DNA from: Methanomethylophilus sp963631655
Lineage (GTDB): Archaea > Thermoplasmatota > Thermoplasmata > Methanomassiliicoccales > Methanomethylophilaceae
Reading direction: 5' to 3'
Length of the DNA stretch: 14,701 nucleotides
Assembly (NCBI GenBank): GCA_963631655.1
Contig: CAVGRR010000041.1
Span: forward strand, 1-14,701
The position numbers and the translations under genes are program-made. Under the pieces are notes generated by a model. It saw only the letters and a program-made list of their open reading frames with translations. It had not been told where the DNA came from and did not search any database. The stretch's first letter is position 1, and every line of letters begins with the position of its first letter. Positions 1 through 7,422 of this stretch are shown here, piece after piece.

Positions 1-143
1 GAACTGTCCTTTACCACGGTATCCGCCGCTGCGGAGGTGTCGCTTATTGACAGTATGGACACCATCAGAAGCAAGGCCGCCGCTATCGCAGCAATCGCAC
101 ACAATATTTCGGTGTGTTTCCTAAGTGCTCCGTTCAAATTCAT
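1..143 (-). CDS. Probable secreted or membrane-anchored protein, N-terminal fragment
   Basis: Only the first 47 codons lie in the window; the gene runs off the left edge. The fragment starts MNLNGALRKH, has a basic n-region with Arg and Lys at residues 8-9, then a hydrophobic Ala/Leu/Ile-rich stretch at about residues 13-33, then SDTSAAAD. This is the shape of a Sec signal peptide or signal anchor with a possible cleavage site after the Ala run near residues 38-40. The start at 143 is supported by a purine-rich site (AAGGGG) about 8 nt upstream on the minus strand and by a possible TATA element at 205-212. The mature part is outside the window, so no function can be given. Confidence 0.6.
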   Translation of the reverse strand, partial: MNLNGALRKHTEILCAIAAIAAALLLMVSILSISDTSAAADTVVKDS

Positions 144-470
144 TTTCTTTTCCCCTTACAGACGTCATTCCGTCTGTATTATTGCTGAATATGTTCGATT
201 TGAGCTTATTTAACCGTATTGAGGACATCGGTTAGACATGGTTGAAATCCGGGAAAAAAGGAACATGAGCGATTTGCTCCGAAAATCACTGTCTACAAAT
301 TGAATACAATTGGCACTTGAATGTGCCAGCAACCGATTTTCTGCATAATTCTGTACTGTGTACATGATTTTACAGATGCGTTCCGGTAAGGTAATATGTT
401 TGAGGAAATGATTGAAAAGATCCGCGATCCGTGCAGAGATCGGGGCCCGTATTGTTTTTTGAATCGGGAT
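144..470. other. 327-bp gap without a convincing gene; clustered inverted repeats
   Basis: This stretch separates the minus-strand secreted-protein start (143) from the minus-strand PHP stop (471). It is AT-rich. A TATA-like TTAAATAA at 212-205 on the minus strand could drive the left gene, with a leader of about 40 nt. It contains several short perfect dyads: GAGC/GCTC at 267-279, AATTG/CAATT at 298-311, TGGCAC/GTGCCA at 311-328, and TGTAC/GTACA at 352-364. Two small open frames (51 codons each, minus 210-365 and plus 396-551) lack family resemblance and strong signals, and I do not call them genes. Confidence 0.5.
298..364. repeat. Cluster of short perfect inverted repeats
   Basis: Three dyads lie almost end to end: AATTG-N4-CAATT (298-311), TGGCAC-N6-GTGCCA (311-328) and TGTAC-N3-GTACA (352-364). 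A fourth, GAGC-N5-GCTC, lies just to the left at 267-279. They could be operator sites for the left gene or parts of a structured RNA. No T-rich tail marks a terminator. The arms are short, so chance cannot be excluded. Confidence 0.4.
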
Positions 471-1130
471 TCACATCCTCTTGAATCCTCTGAAGATCCA
501 CTGTCCGATGGACTTCACTCCGTAACGAAGGGTACCGCCCATCGCCCTTGAGCTGCTGTGGGGTTCCGCCTTTCCGGCCTTGATGGCCTCCATGACCTCC
601 TGCCATGTCTTCAGTCCGTCGGGAAGGTCGACGTATCCGTGGCCGATCCTTCCGGGGGAATGTGCATCGCTGCCTGCCGTCATCGGCTTTCCGATCTTAT
701 GTGCCAGCTTCAGAGATTTCCTGTTCGCGCTGGGGATGGAACGGGCGTTCAGAGCTTCAATTCCGTCGAAGTCGAAGGCGAGGGTGTTCTTCACTCCGAG
801 GCCGGACCACCATCTGTACGGATGTGCCGCGACAGCGAATCCGCCTGCCTCATGGATGGCGTCGATGGTCTCCTGGATCCCCATGTCGCGGGGGATCTGA
901 CGGTCGATCCCCAATGCCACGATGTGGCCTTCGGAGGAGGAGACCTCTTCAGCGGGGATGATTATGATGCCTTCGGGATTGTCTTTTTCATCCGCAAAGG
1001 CCTTGAATTCGTTGTGGTCGGTGATCGCCACGCAGCCGATACCTTCGGCTACGCACTGCTCGATCACCTGACGGGGCTATGAGACCCCGTCGTTGGAATA
1101 ACATGTGTGTACGTGCAGGTCTGCCTTCAT
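471..1130 (-). CDS. PHP-domain metal-dependent phosphoesterase with in-frame amber (TAG) at codon 18
   Basis: Starting at ATG 1130, the frame reads MKADLHVHTCYSNDGVS, then TAG, then PRQVIEQC and on to a TGA at 471, giving 219 codons. It has the PHP metal-site motifs: HVH at 6-8, TDHN at 37-40, Glu62, AHPY with His103, and GSDAHS with Asp155 and His157. The family hydrolyses phosphoester bonds with a di- or trinuclear metal site. The start is fixed by an ATGA overlap with the stop of the upstream gene (1127-1130). A start after the amber (GTG at 1067) would lose the HxH ligands, so either TAG is read (as pyrrolysine, if this lineage has the pyl system) or the gene is freshly broken. Homologues usually have Ser near this position, and TCG to TAG is one substitution. 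The substrate is unknown. It is the third gene of the metG operon. Confidence 0.8.
1070..1091 (-). promoter_or_regulatory. Perfect 7-bp hairpin with the amber codon in its loop
   Basis: On the coding (minus) strand the arms GACGGGG and CCCCGTC enclose the 8-nt loop TCTCATAG, so the in-frame TAG (1079-1077) abuts the 3' arm. The stem is GC-rich and perfect. It could slow the ribosome and favour amber readthrough, or it could be coincidence of coding sequence. That it forms in the mRNA is inference. Confidence 0.45.
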
Positions 1131-1714
1131 ATGGCCGGCGCTCCGTCCGTGATGTCACCGTCGACCGTCATCACGCAGCCCTTTCCGTCTCCGAGGACGA
1201 GGACCTTGTCCTGGTCGATCACGGCGGCGACACGTGCAGGTGCGCCCTCCGGGAGTTCGATGTCCATACCCATGAACTTGCCGTCCTTCACGGTGGCGAT
1301 CTTCATGTTGACCTTCTCGATGTGCTTCATATCGGCCCTGGAAGTGGAGATCTCGAGTCCGCAGCCCATCTGCGTACCGTCCGGGACATCGCAGGACGGC
1401 TGGAGCAGAAGGAGGCTGTTCCCGCCCATTTCGGTGTCGTCTGCGGCCACGATCATTCCGAAGGATTTCACTCCCCTGAAGTTGGCGGGTTTGAGGTTCG
1501 CCACGATGAGGATCCTATGTCCCAGCAGGTCTTCTTTGGAGTAGATGCTCTTGATGTTGGTGACCACGGTGCGGGGTTCCTCCTCACCGAGATCCACTTT
1601 CAGAATGTACAGTTTCTCAGCGTCGGGGTGGTCGTTCACTTCTTTGACGGTCCCGAGGCGGAGGTCGAGTCTTCTGAAGTCTGCGAAGGGTATGCTCTGT
1701 TCGTTGTTGTCCAT
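1127..1714 (-). CDS. Free-standing tRNA-binding (EMAP/CsaA-like) protein, MetRS beta-type
   Basis: This 195-aa protein matches the C-terminal ~190 residues of the MetRS encoded just upstream, over its whole length. Shared blocks include FRRLDLR versus FRKLDLR, DHPDAEKLY versus DHPAADKLY, EPRTV versus EPRTI, and GGN, KDGKF and DGKG. The first ~110 residues form the OB-fold tRNA-binding domain of the MetG C-terminus/CsaA/EMAP-II family, which binds tRNA non-specifically and improves aminoacylation. The last ~80 residues are an extra domain present in both copies. It starts 24 nt after the metG stop with GATGAT upstream, and its stop overlaps the next start (ATGA), so it is cotranscribed. A role as MetRS cofactor or tRNA chaperone is inferred. 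The alternative is a CsaA-like chaperone. Confidence 0.85.
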   Translation of the reverse strand: MDNNEQSIPFADFRRLDLRLGTVKEVNDHPDAEKLYILKVDLGEEEPRTVVTNIKSIYSKEDLLGHRILIVANLKPANFRGVKSFGMIVAADDTEMGGNSLLLLQPSCDVPDGTQMGCGLEISTSRADMKHIEKVNMKIATVKDGKFMGMDIELPEGAPARVAAVIDQDKVLVLGDGKGCVMTVDGDITDGAPAI

Positions 1715-1738
1715 GATATCATCTTTGGTTGACTTTGT

Positions 1739-4039
1739 TCATCTGATGACCGCACCGTTCTTGACGGGGCGTACGACCGTGACTGTGGTTCCTTTTCCGT
1801 CCGTGAGCGCGATGGTCTTTCCGTTGTCTATCACTGCCGCGATGACCTCGGGGGCGTTGTCTGGCACTTCGATGTTGGAATCGTCGGCGGTGAACTTTCC
1901 GTCCTTTACGGAGGAGGTCTTCATGACGGTCTGCGAGAAGTGTTTCTTGTAATCCGCGATACCGGTGACCTCTTCGTCGGTGAATCCGAAACGGGTTCCG
2001 GGAGGCACCTCGCGGGACGGTTTAAGGAGGGCGATGGTGTTTCCGCCGAGGGTCTCGTCATCTGCGCAGAGCATCATTCCGCAGGAATCGATTCCGCGGA
2101 GGGGACGGGGAGCGAGATTGTATACTGCAATTCCTTCGTATCCCATGAGCTCGTCCTTGGTATAGAACGCCTTGAGTCCGGCACAGATGGTCCTGGGCTC
2201 CGCATCTCCGAAGTCCACGGTGAGTTTGTACAGTTTATCTGCCGCAGGATGGTCCTCGACGTTGATGATCCTTCCCGCGCGGAGGTCGAGTTTCCTGAAT
2301 GCCGCGAAGGGTTCTGGTTTGGGTTCCTCCTTCTTCTTGGGCACATCGGCCTCGGGCTGGTCGAACAGTTCGGGGAACATGACCTTCAGGTCGATCTTGC
2401 CGTAGACGGGCTGGGGCTCGTGAAGAGCGGTGCCGGAGGCGAGTTCCCTCTCGAGGACGGCATATCCTGCCTTCTCGATGGATCCCTCAAGACCCAGATC
2501 GCTCCAGATCTTATCGGAAGATTTGGGCATGAAGGGCCATGCCATGACCGCCAGGGCCCTGACGATCCTGAGGTTGTCGTAAAGGACCTTTCCGCAGGCT
2601 GCCTTGTCGGTCTTGACGAGTTTCCAGGGGGTGCAGGAGTTGAAGTACTCGTTACCGTAGTGGGCGAGGGCCATGACATCCATGATCGCCTTCTTGAAAT
2701 CGCAGGTCTCGAGGTGCTCGCTGTAGTCCTTGAATGTGGATTCGATCTCCTCGGTGACCTTCGCGTCGGGGGAATCGTTCTCGGGGATGCAGCCGAAGTT
2801 CTTGTGGGTGAAACTGAGGCAGCGGTGGTAGAAGTTACCGAGTGCGGCCACGAGTTCGTTGTTGATCTTGGTCTCGAAGTCCTCCCAGGAGAAATCAGAA
2901 TCGTGGAGGTCGGGCATGACCACCGAAAGGTAGTAACGGACCTCTTCGGGATCGAACTTTTCGAGGACGTGGGGGATGTCCCTGGGGATCAGGGAGTATC
3001 CGTCAGTCACGGAACCTTTCCTGCTCTTGGAGAGCTTTCCGCCGTTGAACATCAGGTATTCGTTGGCGGGGATGTCGTAGGGAAGGTTGAAATCGTTCTT
3101 GCAGCCCATCAGCATGGCGGGCCAGATGATGGAGTGGAAGGGGATGTTGTCCTTTCCGATGAAGTAATAATGTTTACAGTTGGGGTTCTGCCAGAATGTC
3201 CTCCAGTACTCGGGGTCTCCGATATCCCTGGAGTGCTGGACGGACGAGGAAAGGTAACCGATGACGGCGTCGAACCAGACATAGATGACCTTGGACTTCC
3301 ATTCCTCGCCTTCGACGGGGATGGTGACACCCCAGGACATGTCCCTGGTGATGGACCTGTCCTTCAGACCGCCTTTGAGGAAGTTCTCGGTGAAGGATTT
3401 CACATTGGGTCTCCAGTAGTCCTTGGTGCCGATCCAGTCCGTCAGGGGCTTCTCGAAGGCGGAGAGTTTCAGGGCGAACTGTTTCGATGCCTTGACGACA
3501 GGAGTGGAACCGCAGTGCATGCAGTGGGGTTCGAGAAGGTCTCCGGGAACGAAGGTGGTACCGCAGCTGTCGCACTGGTCGGAACGGACATCTTTGGCAC
3601 CGCATTTGGGACATATGCCTTCCACATATCTGTCGGGAAGGAACTTCTGGCACTTGGGGCAGTAGTATTCGTCCTCGGTGATCTCTTCGATATATCCGTT
3701 CTCGCGGAGACGGCTGAACATCCACTGGGTTACCTCTTCGTGAATGGGGCAGTGGGTCTTGTTGAAGAGGGAGTACTCGATCCCCAGACCTTCGATCGAC
3801 TTCTTGTTGATGTTGTGGTAACGGTCGGCGATCTCCTCGGGGGTGACACCCTCCTTCTCTGCGGAGACGGTGATGGGGGTTCCGTGCTGATCGGAACCTC
3901 CGACGACCCACACCTCGTTGCCTTTGAGGCGGTTGTATCTGCTGAATATGTCCGGGGGAAGGAGCGATCCGGCGACGTGGCCGAGATGGATCGGGCCGTT
4001 CGCGTACGGCCATGCGATGTTGATCAGTATCTTTGACAT
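1739..4039 (-). CDS. metG: Methionyl-tRNA synthetase with fused C-terminal tRNA-binding domain
   Basis: This class I synthetase charges tRNA(Met) with methionine in the cytosol. The catalytic domain carries the HIGH-type motif HLGH at 18-21 and the KMSKS-type loop KLSKS at 335-339. Between them is a double zinc knuckle with four CxxC pairs (127/130, 143/146, 156/159, 173/176). The anticodon-binding helical domain follows, at roughly 370-545. A Pro/Lys/Glu-rich linker (~560-575) leads to an EMAP-like tRNA-binding domain and its C-terminal extension (~576-766). At 766 aa it is longer than most archaeal MetRS, because the binding module is both fused here and present again as a separate downstream gene. 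The start at 4039 follows a TATA-like element by about 30 nt and lacks a clear Shine-Dalgarno site, suggesting a nearly leaderless transcript. Confidence 0.97.
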   Translation of the reverse strand: MSKILINIAWPYANGPIHLGHVAGSLLPPDIFSRYNRLKGNEVWVVGGSDQHGTPITVSAEKEGVTPEEIADRYHNINKKSIEGLGIEYSLFNKTHCPIHEEVTQWMFSRLRENGYIEEITEDEYYCPKCQKFLPDRYVEGICPKCGAKDVRSDQCDSCGTTFVPGDLLEPHCMHCGSTPVVKASKQFALKLSAFEKPLTDWIGTKDYWRPNVKSFTENFLKGGLKDRSITRDMSWGVTIPVEGEEWKSKVIYVWFDAVIGYLSSSVQHSRDIGDPEYWRTFWQNPNCKHYYFIGKDNIPFHSIIWPAMLMGCKNDFNLPYDIPANEYLMFNGGKLSKSRKGSVTDGYSLIPRDIPHVLEKFDPEEVRYYLSVVMPDLHDSDFSWEDFETKINNELVAALGNFYHRCLSFTHKNFGCIPENDSPDAKVTEEIESTFKDYSEHLETCDFKKAIMDVMALAHYGNEYFNSCTPWKLVKTDKAACGKVLYDNLRIVRALAVMAWPFMPKSSDKIWSDLGLEGSIEKAGYAVLERELASGTALHEPQPVYGKIDLKVMFPELFDQPEADVPKKKEEPKPEPFAAFRKLDLRAGRIINVEDHPAADKLYKLTVDFGDAEPRTICAGLKAFYTKDELMGYEGIAVYNLAPRPLRGIDSCGMMLCADDETLGGNTIALLKPSREVPPGTRFGFTDEEVTGIADYKKHFSQTVMKTSSVKDGKFTADDSNIEVPDNAPEVIAAVIDNGKTIALTDGKGTTVTVVRPVKNGAVIR

Positions 4040-4050
4040 AATGATGGGCG

Positions 4051-4067
4051 ATTACCAGGGCGGTAAT
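4051..4067. promoter_or_regulatory. Perfect inverted repeat in the metG promoter
   Basis: ATTACC-AGGGC-GGTAAT lies between metG's TATA-like element and its start codon. Six-base perfect arms with a 5-nt spacer, placed over the expected initiation region, fit an operator for a dimeric repressor. No regulator is identified and the arms are short. Confidence 0.35.
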
Positions 4068-4073
4068 TATAGA
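4062..4073 (-). promoter_or_regulatory. TATA-like element for metG
   Basis: On the minus strand ATCTATAATTAC lies about 30 nt before the metG ATG at 4039. The 63-nt gap to the upstream MATE gene suggests metG has its own promoter rather than depending on readthrough. Confidence 0.45.
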
Positions 4074-4102
4074 TATGCGCACACGCGCACGTTGAATCCA
4101 TC

Positions 4103-5491
4103 TTATGACAGGTTGGCCGTCGGGTCGTTTGCACATTCGGCTGAGAACCTTTTGATGTACTTCCAGGCGAGACAGGCCATCAGTATTCCGCCGAAGATCT
4201 CGATGACGGCCATAATGACCCAGATGCTCAAAGTGCAGCGGAATATCCAGGCCATAGACAGATATCCGAAGACCATCACGATGTTCCTTATCAGTGAGGA
4301 CATCAGTGCGACGCCGGAGTGTTCTATCGACTGCAGGAAAGACGATCCCACGAACACCTGGGACATTACCGGAAGCATCGCCGCGAGGCAGAAAAACAGC
4401 AGGGTCATCTCCGTCCTTAGATACTGAAGGTCATCGGCCTGTGTGAAGACGATGGCCATGGGGTACGCAAGGATTATCATTCCGATCGCAAGGTACAGCG
4501 AATGCCTCACGGATTTCCTCACTGTGAATCCGAATGCCTTCTCGATCATCTTCGAACGTTTTGCCGAGAATTCGGCCGAACAGACGGACACGACCGCACC
4601 TCCGTAGGCCTGAGCGGGGACGAACGCGATGTAGGCAACACGCCATGCAGATGTGTAGATTCCGACAGCGGAGGCGCCTCCGACACCGACGATGATGAAG
4701 TTCATGGGAAGGTTGATGAGGGACATGACCGCGTATTCGGAACTCTGCGGAAGTCCCACGTAAAGGATGTCCCTAGAGTACTTCCAGTTGGGGATTATGT
4801 CCTTCGGGCGGATCCTGACGTACATCATATCCTTCTTCACGTAGAATGAAAGACCCAGAAGCATGGAGACCATACCTGCCACGACGGTGGCCCATCCTGC
4901 ACCGGCGACGCCCATATCGAGCACGTAGATGAAGATCGGGTCGAGGATGATGTTCGTGGCGGCACCTGCCACCTGGACGATCATCGAGGCACGGGCCGCA
5001 CCTTCTCCCCTGAGGACGCCGGACATCACAGAACCAATGATCAGGAAGAAACAGCAACTGTACATCGGCATTCCGTACTCGAGCGAGGCATCGATGGCAT
5101 CTCCTCCCCCGAAAAGGCCCATGAGCGGTCTGGCAAGGGGGACGAATATGCATGCGAGAATCACAGCGAACAGTATTGCAAGGAATATCGCCTGTCCAGC
5201 CGTGCGCATCGCACCTTCCCTGTCCCTTATCCCGACGTGACGGGCTATGGCCGACGAGACACCGATCCCCAGCCCGTTGCCGAATCCGCATATGGTCGCA
5301 TACAGCGGATATGCAAGACCCAGACCTCCGATTGCGTTGCCTCCCAACCAGGAGACCCACATGATGTCAGTCATGCTGTTGACGTTCTGAATCAGTATCG
5401 CGACCGCCAGCGGGGCGACCATCGCGGGGATGGCGATCGTCGGATCTCCGAGAAGTGTCTTTGTGCCGACCGTTTCTTTCCCGGTTTCCAT
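4103..5491 (-). CDS. MATE-family multidrug/cation efflux transporter
   Basis: This 462-aa, very hydrophobic protein fits the usual 12-helix MATE size. The N-terminal half has the family look: LLGDPTIAI leading into the first helix, then MTDIMWVSWLGG and later SGVLRGEGAARASM. The fold is two six-helix bundles, and members export cationic drugs, toxins or metabolites using a Na+ or H+ gradient across the cytoplasmic membrane. The second half contains GLPQSSEYAVMSL, corresponding to the start of the second bundle. The start at 5491 follows a TATA-like TTTAATGTA by about 26 nt, so the transcript is probably leaderless. It is divergent from ABCE1 across a 122-bp gap. The substrate cannot be told from sequence. 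It ends with TAA, the only TAA stop among the complete genes here. Confidence 0.9.
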   Translation of the reverse strand: METGKETVGTKTLLGDPTIAIPAMVAPLAVAILIQNVNSMTDIMWVSWLGGNAIGGLGLAYPLYATICGFGNGLGIGVSSAIARHVGIRDREGAMRTAGQAIFLAILFAVILACIFVPLARPLMGLFGGGDAIDASLEYGMPMYSCCFFLIIGSVMSGVLRGEGAARASMIVQVAGAATNIILDPIFIYVLDMGVAGAGWATVVAGMVSMLLGLSFYVKKDMMYVRIRPKDIIPNWKYSRDILYVGLPQSSEYAVMSLINLPMNFIIVGVGGASAVGIYTSAWRVAYIAFVPAQAYGGAVVSVCSAEFSAKRSKMIEKAFGFTVRKSVRHSLYLAIGMIILAYPMAIVFTQADDLQYLRTEMTLLFFCLAAMLPVMSQVFVGSSFLQSIEHSGVALMSSLIRNIVMVFGYLSMAWIFRCTLSIWVIMAVIEIFGGILMACLAWKYIKRFSAECANDPTANLS

Positions 5492-5512
5492 AGATGCCCA
5501 GATAGCGGAGGA

Positions 5513-5521
5513 TACATTAAA
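5513..5521 (-). promoter_or_regulatory. TATA-like element for the MATE gene
   Basis: TTTAATGTA on the minus strand is centred about 26 nt before the ATG at 5491. That is the distance expected from an archaeal TATA box to the transcription start, so the mRNA would begin at or next to the start codon. Confidence 0.4.
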
Positions 5522-5575
5522 CGTAACTGGTGTTGGAGCACCCTCCTTTCTGGACGGGGCCGGGTCTTGCGATAG

Positions 5576-5583
5576 TTATATTA
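5576..5583 (+). promoter_or_regulatory. TATA box for ABCE1/RLI
   Basis: TTATATTA lies about 34 nt before the start codon at 5614. Transcription would begin near 5605, giving a leader under 10 nt without a Shine-Dalgarno site. This placement also argues against any start upstream of 5614, since those would lie before the expected transcription start. Confidence 0.6.
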
Positions 5584-5613
5584 AAAAGCGGGCGTTGGCA
5601 CATCCGATTAATC

Positions 5614-7422
5614 ATGCGGATCGCGGCGGTATTGGTCGACAGGTGTCAGAACAGGAAATGCAATCAGGAATGTTCCAAGTTCTGTCCTCTCATGAGGACC
5701 GGAATTGAGGCAATCACTTTCGGAGAAAGGGGTAAGCCCATCATCTCCGAGACACTGTGCCAGGGGTGCGGAATCTGTATCAACAAATGTCCGTTCTCGG
5801 CCATCAAGATCATCGGTCTCGCGGATGAACTGAAAGAGGAGATGGTCCACCAGTACGGTGAGAACTCCTTCCGCCTCTACCGTCTCCCAACCCCCAAAAA
5901 GGGTATGATCACCGGTATCCTGGGACCCAACGGTATCGGTAAGACCACCGCCATCAACATCCTTTCCGGTCTTGTGAAGCCCAACCTCGGAAGGTTCGAC
6001 AATCCCCCCGATGTCGAGGGCATCCTCGCCCACTTCAAGGGTACCGAGATGCACGACTACATGAAAGCGGTCTACGACGGCAAGATCAAGGTCGCATACA
6101 AGCCGCAGTACGTCGATCTGCTTCCGAAATCCACCAAAGGTGTGGTCAGGGACCTTCTTTCCAAGAACACCGACCGTTTATCCGTTGACGAAGCTGTCAA
6201 GACCTTCGGTCTGGAACAGGTCATCGACAGGGACATCTCCAAGCTCTCCGGAGGAGAACTTCAGAGGGTCGCCATGGCCGCCACCTGCATGAAGAACGCC
6301 GACATCTACTTCTTCGATGAGCCCACCTCCTATCTCGATATCTACCAGAGGGTCAAGATGGCCCGTATCATCAAGAGCCTCGCCGCCGAGGACAAGTATG
6401 TCATCGTTATCGAACACGACCTCGCCATCCTCGATTATCTCGCAGACATAGTCAACCTCGTCTACGGTTCCGAGGGGGCATACGGTGTGTTCACCCTGTC
6501 GAGACAGGTCAGGGTGGCCATCAACGCGTACCTCAACGGTTACCTGCCTGAGGAGAACATCCGTTTCAGGGACCGCCCCATCCAGTTCGACCTGATGGCG
6601 CCTTCCGGTGAATGGAACACCCCCGAACTCATCGATTTCGAAGAGGTCTCCAAAGACTTCGGAGAGTTCAAGCTCGATGTCAACAGTGGATCCGTGAAGA
6701 TCGGGGAGTCCGTCGGTATCGTCGGTCCGAACGCCACCGGTAAGACCACCTTCGTCAAGATGCTCGCAGGCGAGATCAAACCCGACAAGGGATGCGTCAA
6801 CGGTGTGATGAAGGTCGCCTACAAGCCCCAGTACATCTCGCACGACTTCGACGGCACCGTCCAGGAGTACCTGTACGCCAAGAACTTCGACACTGTGACC
6901 TCCAGCATTTTCGAGACCCAGGTCCTCGGTCCGCTGGCCATCAAATTCCTTTTCGAGAAGAAGATGTCCACTCTTTCGGGAGGAGAACTTCAGAGGGTCG
7001 CCATCGCAGGATGTCTTGCAGAAGAAGCGGATATCTACCTGTTCGATGAACCTTCGGCATATCTCGATTCGAACCAGAGGATGGAGGCTGCAAAATGTAT
7101 CTCCGGAATGATGGACAAGACCGGCCGTTCCGCCATGGTCGTTGACCACGATATCTATTTCATCGACATGGTCGCGGATTCCATCATGGTCTTTGGTGGA
7201 GAACCCGGACGTCACGGTATCGCGGAAGGACCCTTCAAGATGCGTGAGGGAATGAACAGGTTCCTCAAGACCGTCGGTATCACCTTCAGGCGTGATGCGG
7301 ATACCCACAGACCCAGGATCAACAAGGAAGGTTCCAACCTCGACCGTACGCAGAAGGCCGAGGGAGAATACTACTATCCCGACGACCTCGATCAGAACAA
7401 GTCCAAGAACGCCGAACAGTGA
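5614..7422 (+). CDS. rli: Ribosome recycling ATPase ABCE1 (RLI)
   Basis: The 602-aa protein splits 70S-type archaeal ribosomes after termination, with Pelota or aRF1. The N-terminal Fe-S domain carries two [4Fe-4S] sites: C11, C16, C20, C24, and C49, C52, C55, C59. The first ATPase has Walker A GPNGIGKTT (104-112), signature LSGGE (211-215), Walker B DIYFFDEP (230-237) and H-loop His268. The second has GPNATGKTT (371-379), LSGGE (454-458), DIYLFDEP (473-480) and His512. All catalytic motifs are intact and the length is normal. The reading frame is open upstream to 5530, but MRIAAVLVDR at 5614 is the conserved N-terminus and lies just after the promoter. The C-terminal ~40 residues are a charged tail. 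It is monocistronic, with a structured RNA at its stop. Confidence 0.97.
   Translation: MRIAAVLVDRCQNRKCNQECSKFCPLMRTGIEAITFGERGKPIISETLCQGCGICINKCPFSAIKIIGLADELKEEMVHQYGENSFRLYRLPTPKKGMITGILGPNGIGKTTAINILSGLVKPNLGRFDNPPDVEGILAHFKGTEMHDYMKAVYDGKIKVAYKPQYVDLLPKSTKGVVRDLLSKNTDRLSVDEAVKTFGLEQVIDRDISKLSGGELQRVAMAATCMKNADIYFFDEPTSYLDIYQRVKMARIIKSLAAEDKYVIVIEHDLAILDYLADIVNLVYGSEGAYGVFTLSRQVRVAINAYLNGYLPEENIRFRDRPIQFDLMAPSGEWNTPELIDFEEVSKDFGEFKLDVNSGSVKIGESVGIVGPNATGKTTFVKMLAGEIKPDKGCVNGVMKVAYKPQYISHDFDGTVQEYLYAKNFDTVTSSIFETQVLGPLAIKFLFEKKMSTLSGGELQRVAIAGCLAEEADIYLFDEPSAYLDSNQRMEAAKCISGMMDKTGRSAMVVDHDIYFIDMVADSIMVFGGEPGRHGIAEGPFKMREGMNRFLKTVGITFRRDADTHRPRINKEGSNLDRTQKAEGEYYYPDDLDQNKSKNAEQ
6250..6275 (+). 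repeat. First copy of a 26-bp perfect repeat (ABC signature region)
   Basis: This segment of the ABCE1 gene, encoding GELQRVA after the LSG signature of the first ATPase domain, is identical at the DNA level to 6979-7004 in the second domain. Identical codon choice over 26 bases goes beyond protein conservation and may reflect codon bias or gene-internal homogenisation. Confidence 0.7.
6979..7004 (+). repeat. Second copy of the 26-bp perfect repeat
   Basis: It is identical to 6250-6275 and lies in the signature region of the second ATPase domain of ABCE1. See the partner entry for interpretation. Confidence 0.7.

Noticed and set aside
210..365. Minus-strand 51-codon frame starting MYTVQNYAEN
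   Set aside because: No Shine-Dalgarno or TATA box at a proper distance, unusual composition, and it overlaps the cluster of inverted repeats.
396..551. Plus-strand 51-codon frame starting MFEEMIEKIRDP
   Set aside because: The first ~25 codons look protein-like, but the rest runs antisense into the PHP gene, there is no clear promoter, and no family is recognised. At most it is a gene remnant.
471..1067. PHP gene starting at GTG 1067, after the amber codon
   Set aside because: It would lose the HVH metal ligands and the ATGA coupling, and no Shine-Dalgarno site precedes the GTG.
1940..4036. Very long open frame (698 codons) on the plus strand opposite metG
   Set aside because: metG on the other strand has full synthetase motifs. 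The antisense frame stays open because of strong third-position GC bias and rare TAG/TAA, and its translation resembles no protein.
5530..5613. N-terminal extension of ABCE1 to 5530
   Set aside because: It lies upstream of and across the TATA box, and the conserved N-terminus MRIAAVLVDR begins at 5614.
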